From positions 1,848,025-1,912,024 of the forward strand of contig JALECJ010000020.1 in the NCBI GenBank assembly GCA_023515745.1: a stretch of 64,000 nt of DNA. Reading direction: 5' to 3'. A program made the position numbers and the translations under genes. This stretch comes from Amoeboaphelidium protococcarum (lineage: Eukaryota > Aphelidiomycota > Aphelidea). Below, piece by piece: positions 28,404 through 39,780 of the stretch; position 1 is the stretch's first letter, and the number at the start of each line of letters is the position of its first letter. The notes beneath the pieces are model-generated. The model was not told where the DNA came from. It searched no databases and worked only from the letters and a program-made list of their open reading frames with translations.

Positions 28404-29789
28404 ATGGTTATTGCTTCAACGTAAAAAGACACTGCGGAGATGTAAACTAACTAAAACAGAGTGGTGAGATCTTCTGCGAGTAATACCAGTCTGAGTGAAT
28501 TACATTAGAGAGCTGTATCTGGCACATCGCTCAAGACTGCCCATCCAAAACACTTGCGCCCGTTTAATACAAAGGAGATTAAAGTTTTACTATTGGAGAA
28601 TATTAGTCAGCTGGCAGTGAATGCTTTCAAGCGCGAAGGATATCAGTTGGAGTTTCATACCAAAGCCTTGCCTGAAGATATTCTGAAGCAGAAGATTGCT
28701 GACGTCCATGTCATCGGAATTAGAAGCAAGACTCAGCTGACTGCGGATGTGTTGAGCCATGCCAAGAACTTGATGGTTATTGGTTGTTTCTGTATCGGTA
28801 CCAACTAGGTGGACTTGAATTATGCATCTGAGCGTGGTATTGCCACATTTAACAGTCCATTCAGTAATAGTCGCTCAGTGGCTGAAATGACTATCAGCAA
28901 TATTATTGCACTTGCGCGATAGCTAGGTGACAGAAATAATGAAATGCACAGAGGTGTGTGGAATAAGGTGTCTGCTGGTTGTTATGAAGTTCGCGGTAAG
29001 AAGCTGGGCATTATTGGGTACGGTCATATTGGTAGTTAGCTGAGTGTTCTCGCAGAGTCGATGGGAATGAATGTTCAGTTTTATGATATCCTGTAGATTA
29101 TGCCTATCGGTTGTGCTACATCCATGGATACGCTGGATCAGTTGTTGGAGTCTTCAGACTTTATTACTCTGCATGTGCCTGCAACTCCGGAGACTGCGAA
29201 CATGATCTCTGACAGGGAGTTGCGCAAGATGAGGAAGGGTGCTTATTTGATCAATGCCAGTCGTGGAAATGTTGTCGATGTTGATGCTCTGGCCGCCGCT
29301 TTAAAAGATGGTCATATTGGTGGTTGTGCTATTGATGTTTATCCATCTGAGCCGGCTTCTAATTGCAAGGATTTTGTCTCTGTGCTGCAAAATTGTCCCA
29401 ATACTCTACTCAGTCCTCACATTGGTGGTTCCACTGAGGAGGCTTAGGAAGCTATTGGTTAGGAAGTGTCCACTTATCTCATGAAGTACATTGGCACTGG
29501 AGGATCATTGGGTGCCGTCAACTTCCCAGAGTGTGATTTGAGAATGTTGAATGCCGATGAGAAGATGATTCGCGTCTGCTTTGTGCATCAGAATGTTCCT
29601 GGTGTATTGCAGCAGATCAACAAGATTCTGGGAAGATTTAACATTGCAAAATAGATTTCCGATTCCAAGGGTGATGTCGCTTACCTGATGGCGGATGTCG
29701 AAGTTAATGAAGTTTTCGATGACTTGAAAGATATCTATGACTCTATCACTGCGATTGATTAGAACATTCTCACCAGATTGCTGCACTGA
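28404..29789 (+). CDS. D-3-phosphoglycerate dehydrogenase with ACT domain (Ser3 type)
   Basis: First step of phosphorylated serine synthesis: 3-phosphoglycerate to phosphohydroxypyruvate with NAD. 461 aa, close to yeast Ser3/Ser33 (469). Seen: a low-complexity N-terminal 60 residues; substrate-domain start IKVLLLENISQLAVNAF; VIGIRSKTQLT; NAD-binding KLGIIGYGHIGSQL (about 201); MRKGAYLINASRGNVVDVDAL; AIDVYPSEP; catalytic-His region LSPHIGGSTEEAQ; and a C-terminal ACT domain (RVCFVHQNVPGVLQQINKIL). The short two-domain plus ACT form is the fungal/bacterial SerA type, not the longer animal form. Phosphoserine phosphatase, the last step of the same pathway, is at 43545-44492. Confidence 0.94.
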
Positions 29790-30118
29790 TCATGTAATTA
29801 TTATTGCGCTGATTTGGCTTTGATATGTTATATAGTTGCAACTATTCATCACTTTTGAGCGTATGATTGAGATTATGGAGTCAATTGTATTTAACGATAA
29901 TAAACGGGTATATATGTAACGATGGATGTATCTTTCAATTTTAATCTTCGTCAACTTAGTCGGTAATCAAGACTTCTTTGTGTTACAATGTATCTAGTTC
30001 TTAAATCATATTCTCAGTCATTATCAAGCTATCAATAAATATTCCATAAAAAACTTGGTAATGATACAAAAACATCTATTTTCTCTCTTTTTTATCATCA
30101 TTATCTTAATCATCTTTA
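29790..30118. other. Convergent 3' gap
   Basis: 329 bp between the stop codons of PHGDH and the minus-strand orphan. AT-rich, with T-rich runs near 30070-30100. No gene seen. Confidence 0.35.
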
Positions 30119-31316
30119 TCAACAATTTTACGCCAAATTTACAAATGCTCTCCCGTCAGATCCGACATGAAAAGTCATATTAACCACTTCAGTAGCTGAT
30201 GAAATGCATTTCACATTCTAATATCTAAAACTGTCCGCCAGGACAAAAGGCTTGGAAGTGCAAACAACTATAGCATCATTCTGTGCTTTGTGATATGTTA
30301 TAACATTGGATAGAAAGGTCAATTTACACATCTCCTATTCCTAAGAGAGAGCAATATCCAGGGCATCAATAGAGTCATGCTTCATCTCAGGTGATGACGT
30401 ACTTGGCAGATGAGAGTTGCTGCTGTTGTTACTTCCAATACCACAACTCTATCCCATCGCATAACTACTAAATCCAAGGTTCAGACCAGCTTTACCGAGC
30501 AGTGCAAACGGGACCAAGCGAGACCAGCCATCTTAGTCGGTGCTTCCACTTTGTAACATGTACCAAGACCCAATAAATGGGTGACGACGTTTGATCTCCT
30601 TGACAATGTCGTCACATGAGAGCCGGCTCATCAGGTGATGTCTAGCAGCAGAATCGTGGTACTTGAGTCGAAGTGAGATGGCATGCAATACTTCTTCAAC
30701 CACCACGGACACTGTGCGCTATATCAAACTCTCTTGCGTCATTATGACAGGCGGTGGTATACTTGAAGCTTTGGCTTTAATATTTCTCAGGGGAGATCGC
30801 TGAACTTTGGCCTTTCTGACAGCACCTCCAGCAGCAGCAGCAGCAGTGGTCGTAGATGAGTACTACTTTTATCTGGCGATCGATGACTTGGATGACTATG
30901 TAACAGGAGCAGGAACGTTAAATAGTTGAGGTGCAGTGGACTCTGGCGGTGCGGACTACCGGTACTATTGGTGGTGATGATGATGATGACTCTAAACTTT
31001 GGGTGCAATCTACATTTTGACAGATATCACTTAATTACGAAATGAAAGAATTCAAACTTACAATCACTTGCTTCTTCACCACAAACTTGGGCAACTTATC
31101 AAACTTTCTATTCTAGTGATGATGTTGATGTTGATGCTAGTGATGAAGCGATGAATCAATCACCTACTAAATCTGCGGCAGCTATACCCCATTCATCCTG
31201 GACTACTGGGCGGATGACGATCCAGGGACGACAGGCGGCAAGTTTATCATCATCGCTGGAACACTTGAAACGACAGGAACGACACCGTCGATAACAGATT
31301 TTTGCTGAATCATCAT
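30119..31316 (-). CDS. Orphan protein with His/Gln-rich N-terminus
   Basis: I do not recognise this protein. Two exons (31316-31062 and 31009-30119), 381 aa; the intron 31010-31061 (52 nt) is GTAAGT to TGTAG, phase 0. The first 150 residues are low complexity: a His/Gln run (HHQHQHQHHHQN), a second His run after the intron, an Ala run (TTTAAAAAGG) and basic patches (VRKAKVQRSPLRNIKAKA). The rest (about 155-381) looks folded: SLIQRTVSVVVEEVLHAISL, LSCDDIVKEIKRRHPFIGSW, LTFLSNVITYHKAQNDAIVV, VVNMTFHVGSDGRAFVN. The basic low-complexity leader suggests a nuclear or nucleic-acid role, but that is only inference. Two adjacent ATGs start the frame; the first is used. Confidence 0.6.
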
Positions 31317-32216
31317 TGTTACAGTCGATGTATTATATAACTCGGCTGATCTATTTTAATATATCTATAAGAATAAAATGGAGGTTTTAAATGTGTGCAG
31401 ATTTATACTAGCGATAGTGTTTTGCTTGTAAAAAGAAGAAGAGAGGAAGTGAGTGTGTGCAAGTTTTGGTAAGTTTCCCATTCTCAGAGTGGGTATGTGT
31501 GTGTGTACGCTCTCTCTGCCCATTGTTTGTTTGCTCCCGATCGTGTTTCTTTGGCTCACGCGACATTACACAACGGGGCCGGCCGTTTCACCGATCATCG
31601 TCACCGAAAGTCATGCCGAGGGAACGGTTCTCGGTGCAGTGAAATACCCACTACATTCAGCCTTATTAATAAAACAATTCGGCTATTTCTAATGCTTAGC
31701 ATTATATAAGTTGATCTGGATAATTTCTCCAACCTTATGAGGTCCCTATCAATAGATAGAAGCTTTCAACGTCTCTCTTCTTTATTAAATCGATGAGCGA
31801 TGATGCAAGTATGATCGATGCCAAAATCTTGCAGGTGTTGAGCCGAGATTTCAGTCAGACTGTGTCAACTCTACTCTGTAACCGTTTGAGCGGACAGGAA
31901 CAGGGAGGAAGCGTCTGAGCATTGATTGCTTTGAAACAATACGATAATTTCTTCCTCCTTATCATTTGTTGATCGTATGTTCGGGAGTCGAGTAGCTTAA
32001 GATTAACAGGTACTATGCGTACATTTACATTAGTCTTGCGCTTATTTGACTTTACTCAGTGTAATGAGCGAAGTTAATACTTGGTGTTGCCACCTGGTAC
32101 GGTACAAAGTGATGATCAATGAATTTTTTAAATTTAGACTCTTCTTCATTTTTTAACTTTGACATAGAGTCGTACATCGTAATTGCAATCAAACTCGCAT
32201 CAAAATATTAAGAAGC
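31317..32216. other. 900-bp intergenic gap with a possible micro-ORF
   Basis: Divergent gap between the orphan and the HPP gene. It has GT/CT-rich and CG-rich patches (31495-31620, including CCCGATCGTG and GGGGCCGGCC). A small frame at 31793-31918 encodes 41 aa (begins MSDDASMIDAKILQVLSRDF) and ends in TGA; it has no UAR codon and no known motif, so it could be a micro-protein or an upstream frame of the HPP transcript. Other short frames on both strands overlap each other and are not supported. Confidence 0.35.
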
Positions 32217-32939
32217 ATGCCTGTAGATGAAATAAAAGTTGATCACTTGGTGAATGTTGAACTGCAATAGTTGGGTGTCTAGTAGATAAAACCAACATCA
32301 TTGAAGGATGATGAGGAAACAGCAGTCGCTTAATCAGACTCCTAGTAGAAAAACAAATCAATTTTCGAGATATATTGGTAGAAAATATTGGCAAGGTATC
32401 CTCCACACGAGAAAGATGTCTTTTAGATTCCAATACGCCATCCATATCCCGAGAGTTGGGTCAATTTGCCATTTCTGATTGTTGGTGCTTTCGCCACTAT
32501 TACTGGCTTATTCTTCATTGTCTTTAACTCAAGTCCTGACGTCAAGATCTTACCTCAATCTGTGGGCGCGTCAGTCGTGTTGTTTTTCTGCGCGCCAAAC
32601 ACCGCTCTGACTTAGCCGAAGAATGCCGTTGTCGGTCAGTTGATAGGCGCATTTTGTGGTATTGCTGCTCGTAATATGGTACCTTCAAATGATCTGAATT
32701 GGCTATCTGGCAGCATTGCCGTCACTCTCACTTGTATAATAACGTATCTCACAAACACGATTTATCCGCCTGCTGGTGCCACTGCTTTGAACGCGAGTAC
32801 TCTAGCTGTTCTGCCTAGGTGGAGCGGCTTCTTTTACCTGTTTGTACCAGCTCTTCTTATGGAAATCTTCATGTTGATCATGTGTCTCCTCATCAATAAT
32901 TTATCACCACACCGCCATTACCCAAATTATTGGTTATGA
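32217..32939 (+). CDS. HPP-family integral membrane protein
   Basis: 240 aa. The N-terminal 75 residues are polar and Gln-rich, followed by a four-helix membrane domain with the family marks ALTQPKNAVVGQLIG (the QP then GQ pattern) and the namesake YPPAGATAL, and hydrophobic segments LPFLIVGAFATITGLFFIV, SVGASVVLFFCAP, SIAVTLTCIITYL and FFYLFVPALLMEIFMLIMC. HPP proteins occur in bacteria, plants and fungi; some plant members are plastid nitrite transporters, but the substrate here cannot be read from sequence. The start at 32217 is the first ATG of the frame. Confidence 0.88.
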
Positions 32940-33156
32940 ATGAATGCTTTACACTAGATATATATTGCCCGCCAGTAATTTTTAATCCTCTAACTTTCTT
33001 ATCACGAACTTTATCTCACCTCTTTTTAAAGGCAGATGATGGATCGAGCGAAGATTTCTGATTTTTCTTTTCGCCGTTCGCTGAGCCGCTGTTAGGCATT
33101 CTTTTAATTTATAGTACGTAATAGTAGTAAACTAACTAACCTCTAGGCAACGTAAA

Positions 33157-35388
33157 ATGCAGAAAAGGCTCTCGCTTTTAAATAAGCTTCACCGTGGAAG
33201 TCTGGCTAGATTCTAGTCCACAGTTAAGGATGCTTCTCCACAGATGATTGAGGTGTTCGTGGACGGAAAGTCTGTGAAAGTGCACCCTGGTTCTGCTCTG
33301 ATTTAGGCTTGTGAAAAGGCTGGAGCTGTTATTCCAAGATTTTGTTATCATGAGAGACTGGCCGTTGCAGGTAATTGTAGAATGTGTCTGGTAGAGGTGG
33401 AGAAGGTACCGAAGCCTGTCGCTTCCTGTGCTTACCCCATCATGAACGGGATGAAAGTGTTCACCAACACTCCGATGGTTCACAAGGCCAGGGAGGGGAT
33501 TATGGAATTTTTGCTCAGCAATCATCCACTCGACTGCCCTATTTGTGATCAAGGTGGTGAATGTGATCTGTAGGATTAGAGCATTAGGTATGGAAGTGAT
33601 CGCGGTAGGTTCCGTGAGGTTGATGGTAAGCGCGCCGTTGAGGACAAAGATTTTGGTCCTCTGGTGAAGACTTCCATGAATAGATGTATCCACTGTACTC
33701 GCTGCGTTAGATTCGCTAATGAAGTGGCTGGTGCCGAAGAGCTAGGAACTTCTGGTAGAGGTAATTAGATGTAGATTGGCACTTACATTGAGAAGACGAT
33801 CAACTCTGAAATGTCTGGCAATATCATTGACCTGTGTCCTGTCGGTGCGCTCACATCCAAGCCTTATGAGTTCAAGTCCAGGCCATGGGAATTGAAGAAG
33901 ACTGAAAGTATTGATGTCCTAGATGCTCTTGGTAGTAATATCCGCGTGGACTCTAGAGGTACGGAGGTGTTGAGAATATTGCCGCGTACCAATGATGATA
34001 TCAATGAGGAGTGGATCAATGACAAGACTCGGTTCGCCTATGATGGTCTGAAGAGGTAGAGATTAACTGCTCCGCTTGTTAAGCAGGCAGATGGTTCATT
34101 TCAGTAGGTTACGTGGAAGAATGCCTTGCAATTGGTAGCGGATAAGTTAAAGTCGGTGAAGCCTGCTTAGATTACTGCGGTGGCTGGTTAATTGGCTGAC
34201 GTTGAATCTATGCTGTCTCTGAAGGATCTTTTGTCGTCGTTTGGATCTAACAATTTCAGACTTGATGGATAGTATTTGCAGCAGGATTCTATGCCTGGTT
34301 GGAGCGCTGATTTGAGAAGTAATTACCTGTTTAACAGTTAGATTAAGAATGTTGAACTTGCAGATGCCATCCTATTGATCGGTTGCAATCCTAGACACGA
34401 AGCTGCGGGACTAAGCGTGCGCATTAGAAAGAACTGGTTGAGATACACTTTGCAGGTTGGTCTGGTTGGACCTCAAGTGGATTTGACTTACGAATATGAT
34501 CATATTGGCAAGTCACTGAATGCGCTTAGCTCTTTGGAGAGGCACAAGTTTTTTAGCACTTTATCCAAGGCACAGAAGCCAATGATAGTTATGGGTAGTT
34601 CTGTCATGGATAGACCAGATACATCAGCAGTGTTGTAGTAAGTGGCAACTTTGTCAAAGAAAATTCCTAATCTTGTTACTGAGCAATGGAATGGATTTAA
34701 TGTGCTTTGGAGAAATGCATCTAGTGCTGGTGCTGCAGATGTTGGATTCGTTCCTAATCACAAATCCACGCCTCTGAGTGAAAGCAAGTTGGTCTATCTG
34801 TTGAATGCTGATCAGCTGCCACCTAAGTCCATCCCTGAAGATGCATTTGTCATCTATCAGGGGCATCACGGTGACGAGGGTGCTGCACTGGCTGATGTTG
34901 TCCTACCTGGGTGTGCATATACTGAGAAGTCTGCCGAGTACGTCAACACTGAAGGCCGTCCATAGATGACAAAGGCTGCGATTAACGCTTTAGGAAGTGC
35001 CAAAGAGGACTGGAAGATTGTGAGGGCTCTTTCTGAAATTGCCGGAAAACCATTACCGTATGATGAGTATTATTCTCTGAGAGATCGTCTGAGGGAAGTC
35101 GCGCCACACATGGTGAATTACGGTCTGGTGGAGCAGAGCACTTTTGGCCAGCTGTCATTGGATTCGTGGAAGGAATTGGCTGGCAAGAGCAAGCTGTCTT
35201 CTAATGATATCCAGCTGCCTATTTAGGACTTTTACATGACTGATGTTATTAGCCGTTCCAGTATGACCATGGCTAAATGCAGTGTGGCATTTACCTAAGG
35301 CAGAAGTGTGGGCTAGAAGAATTACAGCAAGTTGGAGAGTGCTGGCTAGTCTTAACAATAGCACTAATAATAGTCTTAGTAGCACTGA
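33157..35388 (+). CDS. NDUFS1: Mitochondrial complex I 75-kDa subunit
   Basis: Largest subunit of the electron-input arm of NADH:ubiquinone oxidoreductase, carrying three Fe-S clusters. 743 aa, one exon. N-terminal presequence [20 protein letters not shown] (basic, no acids) fits mitochondrial import. Ferredoxin-like [2Fe-2S] cysteines are in [20 protein letters not shown]; the His/Cys [4Fe-4S] site is [18 protein letters not shown], where both following Gln are TAG (33571-33573, 33577-33579); the third site is [10 protein letters not shown] plus DLCPVGAL. Molybdopterin-fold remnants follow ([25 protein letters not shown]). The last 14 residues are nearly all Gln, Ser and His, mostly TAA/TAG, and look like a runaway extension to the TGA. 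Confidence 0.96.
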
Positions 35389-35429
35389 ATTAAATAAAAG
35401 AAGATTTTTTGAGGAGTTTTATATTTTTT

Positions 35430-36830
35430 TCATCTATTCACTTGCTCATTGATCAACTCAGATTAAACTTCTGCAATGCCACCTCCGCTGCTTATAATTT
35501 TGGATCGAATAACCGCATCTTCACCGCCAGATACCATAATGCCACGATTCCAATCAACGCTGAACACTTTATCAACATTGTCCAAATTACTCAAAGTCTG
35601 AACATGAGCACTTGATCCAGAGTGGAACACAGACAGAGCAGATCTACTTCGAACATCCCAAAGCTTGACCGATCCATCATAGGAGGAGCTTGCAAAATTG
35701 TACTGAGTAGATGGATTCCATTTGACACTGCTAACCCAGCTAGAATGAGCACGGCTCATCTTGACAATCTAAGTGAACTCATCATGATCACCGCTACTCT
35801 AACCCCACACGCGGATGTCTCCATTACTACAGCCGGCTACCAACATACCAGACACTGGATGCACATCAGCACACAGGACAGAGTGATCGCAATTAATAAT
35901 CTACTACGCACTCTGAATCTCCAAGTCCCAGATCCGTATCGTGTTATCTATACTAGCAGATACAATTTTGCCAGCATTGCGACCAGACATAAACTTTAGA
36001 CTTACCACTGCCCCAGTATGACCATCAAGATTCAAAATAGGACGAGTAATTGGCATGGAATCAATTCTCTACTTTTTGGAATTATCGTCACTTGAATTCT
36101 CTGAAGACACTTCTACAGTAGATGGAACCTCATAAATGCTCACTGAACCAGAAAATTATCCCACCGCAATAGATTTACCATCAAGACTGAACGCTAGACT
36201 TTCGACTGAATCTGACAATGGACCAATTTAACCACATAGCTACAAGTCAGAGCCATTGTACGCGTAAATCCTAACTAATCTGTCCAAAGATCCCATGGCA
36301 ATTAAGACTTCACTATCGCCAGAGACGGTTGAATCCTGAACCTGATGGATACATAACGCTTTGATGGCCATTTACGAGTCGTTAGCAGATGCTTTGAGTC
36401 TAAGATTGCCATCAGAGCCTCTAAATAGGACATTAAGCGATCCATCAAAAGAAGTGGACACTATCAAGTCTTTTGATATAATTTAAACGCGACTTATCCA
36501 ATCGTCCATTACAATCTCTGACGCGCCACTCTCAGCGCCTGACTGTAAACCATAAATCACGGTAATCTTGATCGTATTCTCCAGCGAAAGCTAATTCTTG
36601 AGTATATAAGACTATAGCGTGGTGTTCAAAAGGGTACCATCAATGAGAAACTAAAATTATACAGATTAATTATTATCAGAAGACTGGAGCAAGTGTTTAA
36701 CGACCTGATTAAATCCAGCTGGGCCAACTTCAGTAGGAACGCGTAAAGGTAACTGCGGAATGTCTGCAACCTCTTGACTTTCAAACACAATTTACACCGC
36801 CTTTTAACTACTATTGATACTTTCACTCAT
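35430..36830 (-). CDS. WDR12: WDR12/Ytm1 ribosome-biogenesis WD40 protein
   Basis: PeBoW subunit; its NLE domain binds the AAA ATPase Rea1/Midasin, which pulls the complex off pre-60S particles. 466 aa, one exon. N-terminal NLE/UBL domain (about 12-90): AVQIVFESQEVADIPQLPLR, VPTEVGPAGFNQVVKHLL, FQFLIDGTLL and SYILKNQLSLENTIKITVIY. Seven WD-type blades follow, for example WISRVQIISKDLIVSTSFDG, TIRIWDLEIQS and SYDGSVKLWDV. The combination of NLE with a seven-blade propeller and this length fits WDR12 rather than NLE1/Rsa4 (usually eight blades), though an exact blade count needs alignment. Convergent on NDUFS1 with 41 bp between stops. Confidence 0.88.
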
Positions 36831-37428
36831 ATTAATGCTTTTTCCAATACAATTTAAATGCCTGCAGTTATTTAAGTATGATATGTTTGATAAAGAGAGA
36901 GAGAGTAAAAGGGGATTTGAGTATTTTTTCATGTTTTTCAGTTTCAAATCTTGATCTCAACCGCTTTAGGATCAACTGCGAAAGCATCATTTGCAGTCCT
37001 ATTTGGGTACTCCAAACGTAAAGTATTCAATTGTTTAAATGATTCATCTTTGAAACGATGCAAGTTGGTCAAGTTTATTAATTGGCATGAGATCAACCAG
37101 TAATAGTAGTAACAAAGGAAGATATGATTACACCGCCCGGTTTTCATGCTCTGTTGATCGCGCGTTGATTTTTGAATCTTTTCGGCGCGTTGTCGTTCCG
37201 GTCGGAAATTGTGTTCGTTCGTCGGCGGTTAGGCTGTGGGGAGAGTTTACCGTGTCTGTGGCAAAATCGTCTGTTCATCTAATATCTGTTGAAGTGTATC
37301 ATTGCTCACATCTTTATTTGGCTGAGGTGCTTTGGAGAGTTCTCTTATTTCTTTCGCTCTTTGGATCTATTAAGATTTATATATTCCACATTGATATATT
37401 GACAACTTTGGAAAATTAGTATAATTAT
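36831..37428. other. Gap between WDR12 and the OSR1-like kinase
   Basis: 598-bp divergent gap. A GA run is at about 36893-36909 and a CG-rich stretch at 37150-37215 (GATCGCGCG, GGCGCGTTG). Two overlapping frames on opposite strands occur here: the minus frame is listed separately, and the plus frame is an in-frame upstream extension of the kinase from an ATG at 37087 that I regard as 5' leader. Confidence 0.35.
36944..37147 (-). CDS. Possible small protein, unassigned
   Basis: 67-codon frame with ATG and TGA and no TAA/TAG inside. The C-terminal 40 residues (FKDESFKQLNTLRLEYPNRT then ANDAFAVDPKAVEIKI) look more protein-like than the N-terminal part, which is odd in composition (CYYYYW). It might be the last exon of a small gene with an unrecognised upstream intron, or chance. 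No family recognised. Confidence 0.25.
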   Translation of the reverse strand: MKTGRCNHIFLCYYYYWLISCQLINLTNLHRFKDESFKQLNTLRLEYPNRTANDAFAVDPKAVEIKI

Positions 37429-39477
37429 ATGAGCTCAAGCGTATAGCCGAAAGGTGTGCTAAGTAGACAAGATTCGGAAGATGTTAGAAGTGAGTAGTAG
37501 GATATGGTCGCTCCTCTTCCCACGACTGTCGCTAGTTAGTTGGTATCTTAGTACTCATACTCCACACCTAGTGGTGGTACTTCGCATTCGAATTATACTA
37601 CTGCATAGAGTAATACATCTGGTTCTGCTGTGTAAGGAGCCAATGTCGCTGGTCAGTAGTCATCCATTCAGCCGAGTACTAGTTCTGGTGGTCTCTTTCA
37701 GTCAATGATGTCCGTCGGTGCCATCAGTGTTAAGAGTAATGCTCCATCTAGTGCATCAACTAGTCGATAAGCATCATAAATGTCCGTTGACAGTGCTACA
37801 TAGCAGGAACCACCATATTCGCTTCATATTGAGGACTACCAGGTGCAGAAAGTTATCGGATTTGGCTCATCCGCCTCGGTGCATGTCGCCGTGTATAAAC
37901 CTTTGAACAAGTAGGTGGCGATCAAAGTCATTGAACTTGATTAGTTTGAACGGAATCAGATTGATGAGTTGCGCAAAGAGTTACAGGTTATGACACTGTC
38001 TAGACATCCGAATCTGCTCCCGGTGAAGGGGTCTTTTGTGGTGGAGAGTAAGCTGTATATTGTGACCCCGCTGTGCTATGCCGGCTCATGTCTTGATATT
38101 ATGAAGTGTGCATTCACTGATGGACTGGATGAAGGTGCCATCTCTTGCATTCTCAAGTAGGCCTTGTAAGGATTGGAGTATCTGCACAAGACTGGACTTA
38201 TACACAGAGACGTGAAATCTGGTAATCTTCTGATGGAGGAGGACGGTACGGTGCGGCTTGCAGATTTTGGAGTCTCTGCCTCCCTATATGATGTCGGTGA
38301 TCGAGGAAAGTTGAGAAAAACTTTTGTGGGGACACCGTGTTGGATATCGCCGGAGATTGTGTAGCAGACAGGTTATAATCAGAAGACTGACATATGGTCG
38401 TTTGGTATTACTGCACTGGAACTGGCTCATGGTCGAGCACCATTCTCCAAATTCCCGCCAATGAAGGTGTTGATGATGACCTTACAGAATGATCCTCCGA
38501 CCCTGGATAGAAATAATAGCAAGCGAAAATTTACTAGGACGTTCAAGGATATGATTGACTCTTGTCTCATTAAAGATCCGGCCAAGAGACCATCTTCTGA
38601 TAAATTGTTGCAACATTCCTTTTTCAGGCATGCCAAGAAGAAGCAGTATCTGGTGGATGTGATCATAAGTAAAATTCCTCCTGTTGTCGATCGCCCGCAT
38701 AAAGAGCCTAAAGTTGTGATGCAGGAGTAGATGGAGGAGTAGAGTTGGGATTTTGATGATGTTGATGTTGCCAAGTTGACTTTAGGTAAAGATGAGATTT
38801 ATAGTGATGGATCGAATGAAGTAAGTCCGTACGCATCTGATGAAGCTCTGAGTTCTGGTGCGCAATCACGCGATAGGAGTGCAAGCAGTGTGCGAGGTTA
38901 AGCTCAAGATTTTGTAATGTCCCCGAGCGGTGGTGGTGGTGCTGGTTCTGATGCTCAGACTCCGGCATCAACTCAGTAATAAAAGAAGGGTAGATTCGTG
39001 GTGGATGTCCCCTCTCAGCAACACTCTGCTTCTCAGTAGCAGCATCATCATCAGTAGAGTGGCTCTGTCGCTAGTTCTGCCCGTGATGGTGATGGATTCG
39101 GTGGTGTTTTATCATAAGCGAGTTCTTATTCAGCATCTGCCAAGTAGTCTATAAGCAGTTCTGTTGGACACGCATCAGCTGTAGGCCTAGGACTGATGAT
39201 TGCAGAAGACAATGCAAATGGAGATGGAAAAGGACACCATTTGCCTTCACAGGAACATCATCATTAGTAGTAGTCATCAGCGTAATAATAACCGCAATAG
39301 TAGTAGTAGCAGTAGTAGCAGCAGTAGCAAAATGCAACTGTTATGCAGCCTAATATAACTGCTCCATCAGCATCTGAGGTGAAGAAGGGCCGATTCTCTG
39401 TGATAAAAGACACGATCAAGGACACTATTAAAGACAGTCTTTTGAGTAGCGGAGGTGGCGGGCACAATGCAAAATGA
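37429..39477 (+). CDS. OSR1/SPAK (Fray)-like Ste20 kinase
   Basis: Germinal-centre VI-type kinase; in animals such kinases act below WNK in ion and volume control. 682 aa, one exon from ATG 37429 (an ATG at 37504 is an alternative). N-terminal Ser/Thr/Gln-rich leader about 120 residues. Kinase domain: [77 protein letters not shown] and [18 protein letters not shown], which is diagnostic of this subfamily. The C-terminal half is low complexity with long polyGln written in mixed CAG/TAG (39285-39330). It carries two KKGRF-V sites, RFVV (38991-39002) and RFSV (39391-39402), matching the RFx[V/I] motif recognised by OSR1-type CCT domains. I do not see a clear CCT fold. Confidence 0.88.
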
Positions 39478-39780
39478 CCATGACAATTGAAATATATTTT
39501 ATTGATAAATTGCGCATAGCTGGTATATCTATTTTCGTCGATATCAGTTGCCATCACTGTACAAAACTATAACTGAAAAATGCTTATTCTGCTGTTTCAG
39601 CAATGTCAGCCACACTCTCTCTTCGTGTCTCTCTCTCCGTTACGGTCGCTGAGTTTTCATCGCTCATTCCCTCACCTGAAGAACTGGAGAGGAATCGCTT
39701 TGTTTCAATTTGTCTATTTACTTTACACACTCTTTCATAGCGTTTAATCGATCAAATTAAGATTATAAGTCAAGTTCAAT
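39478..39780. other. Gap upstream of coactosin
   Basis: 303 bp between two plus-strand genes, with a CT-rich promoter-like block at 39605-39680 (CACTCTCTCTTCGTGTCTCT). No gene seen. Confidence 0.35.

Noticed and set aside
31453-31709. Three overlapping short plus-strand frames
   Set aside because: All three frames are open over the same GT/CT-rich segment, which is a sign of biased composition, not coding.
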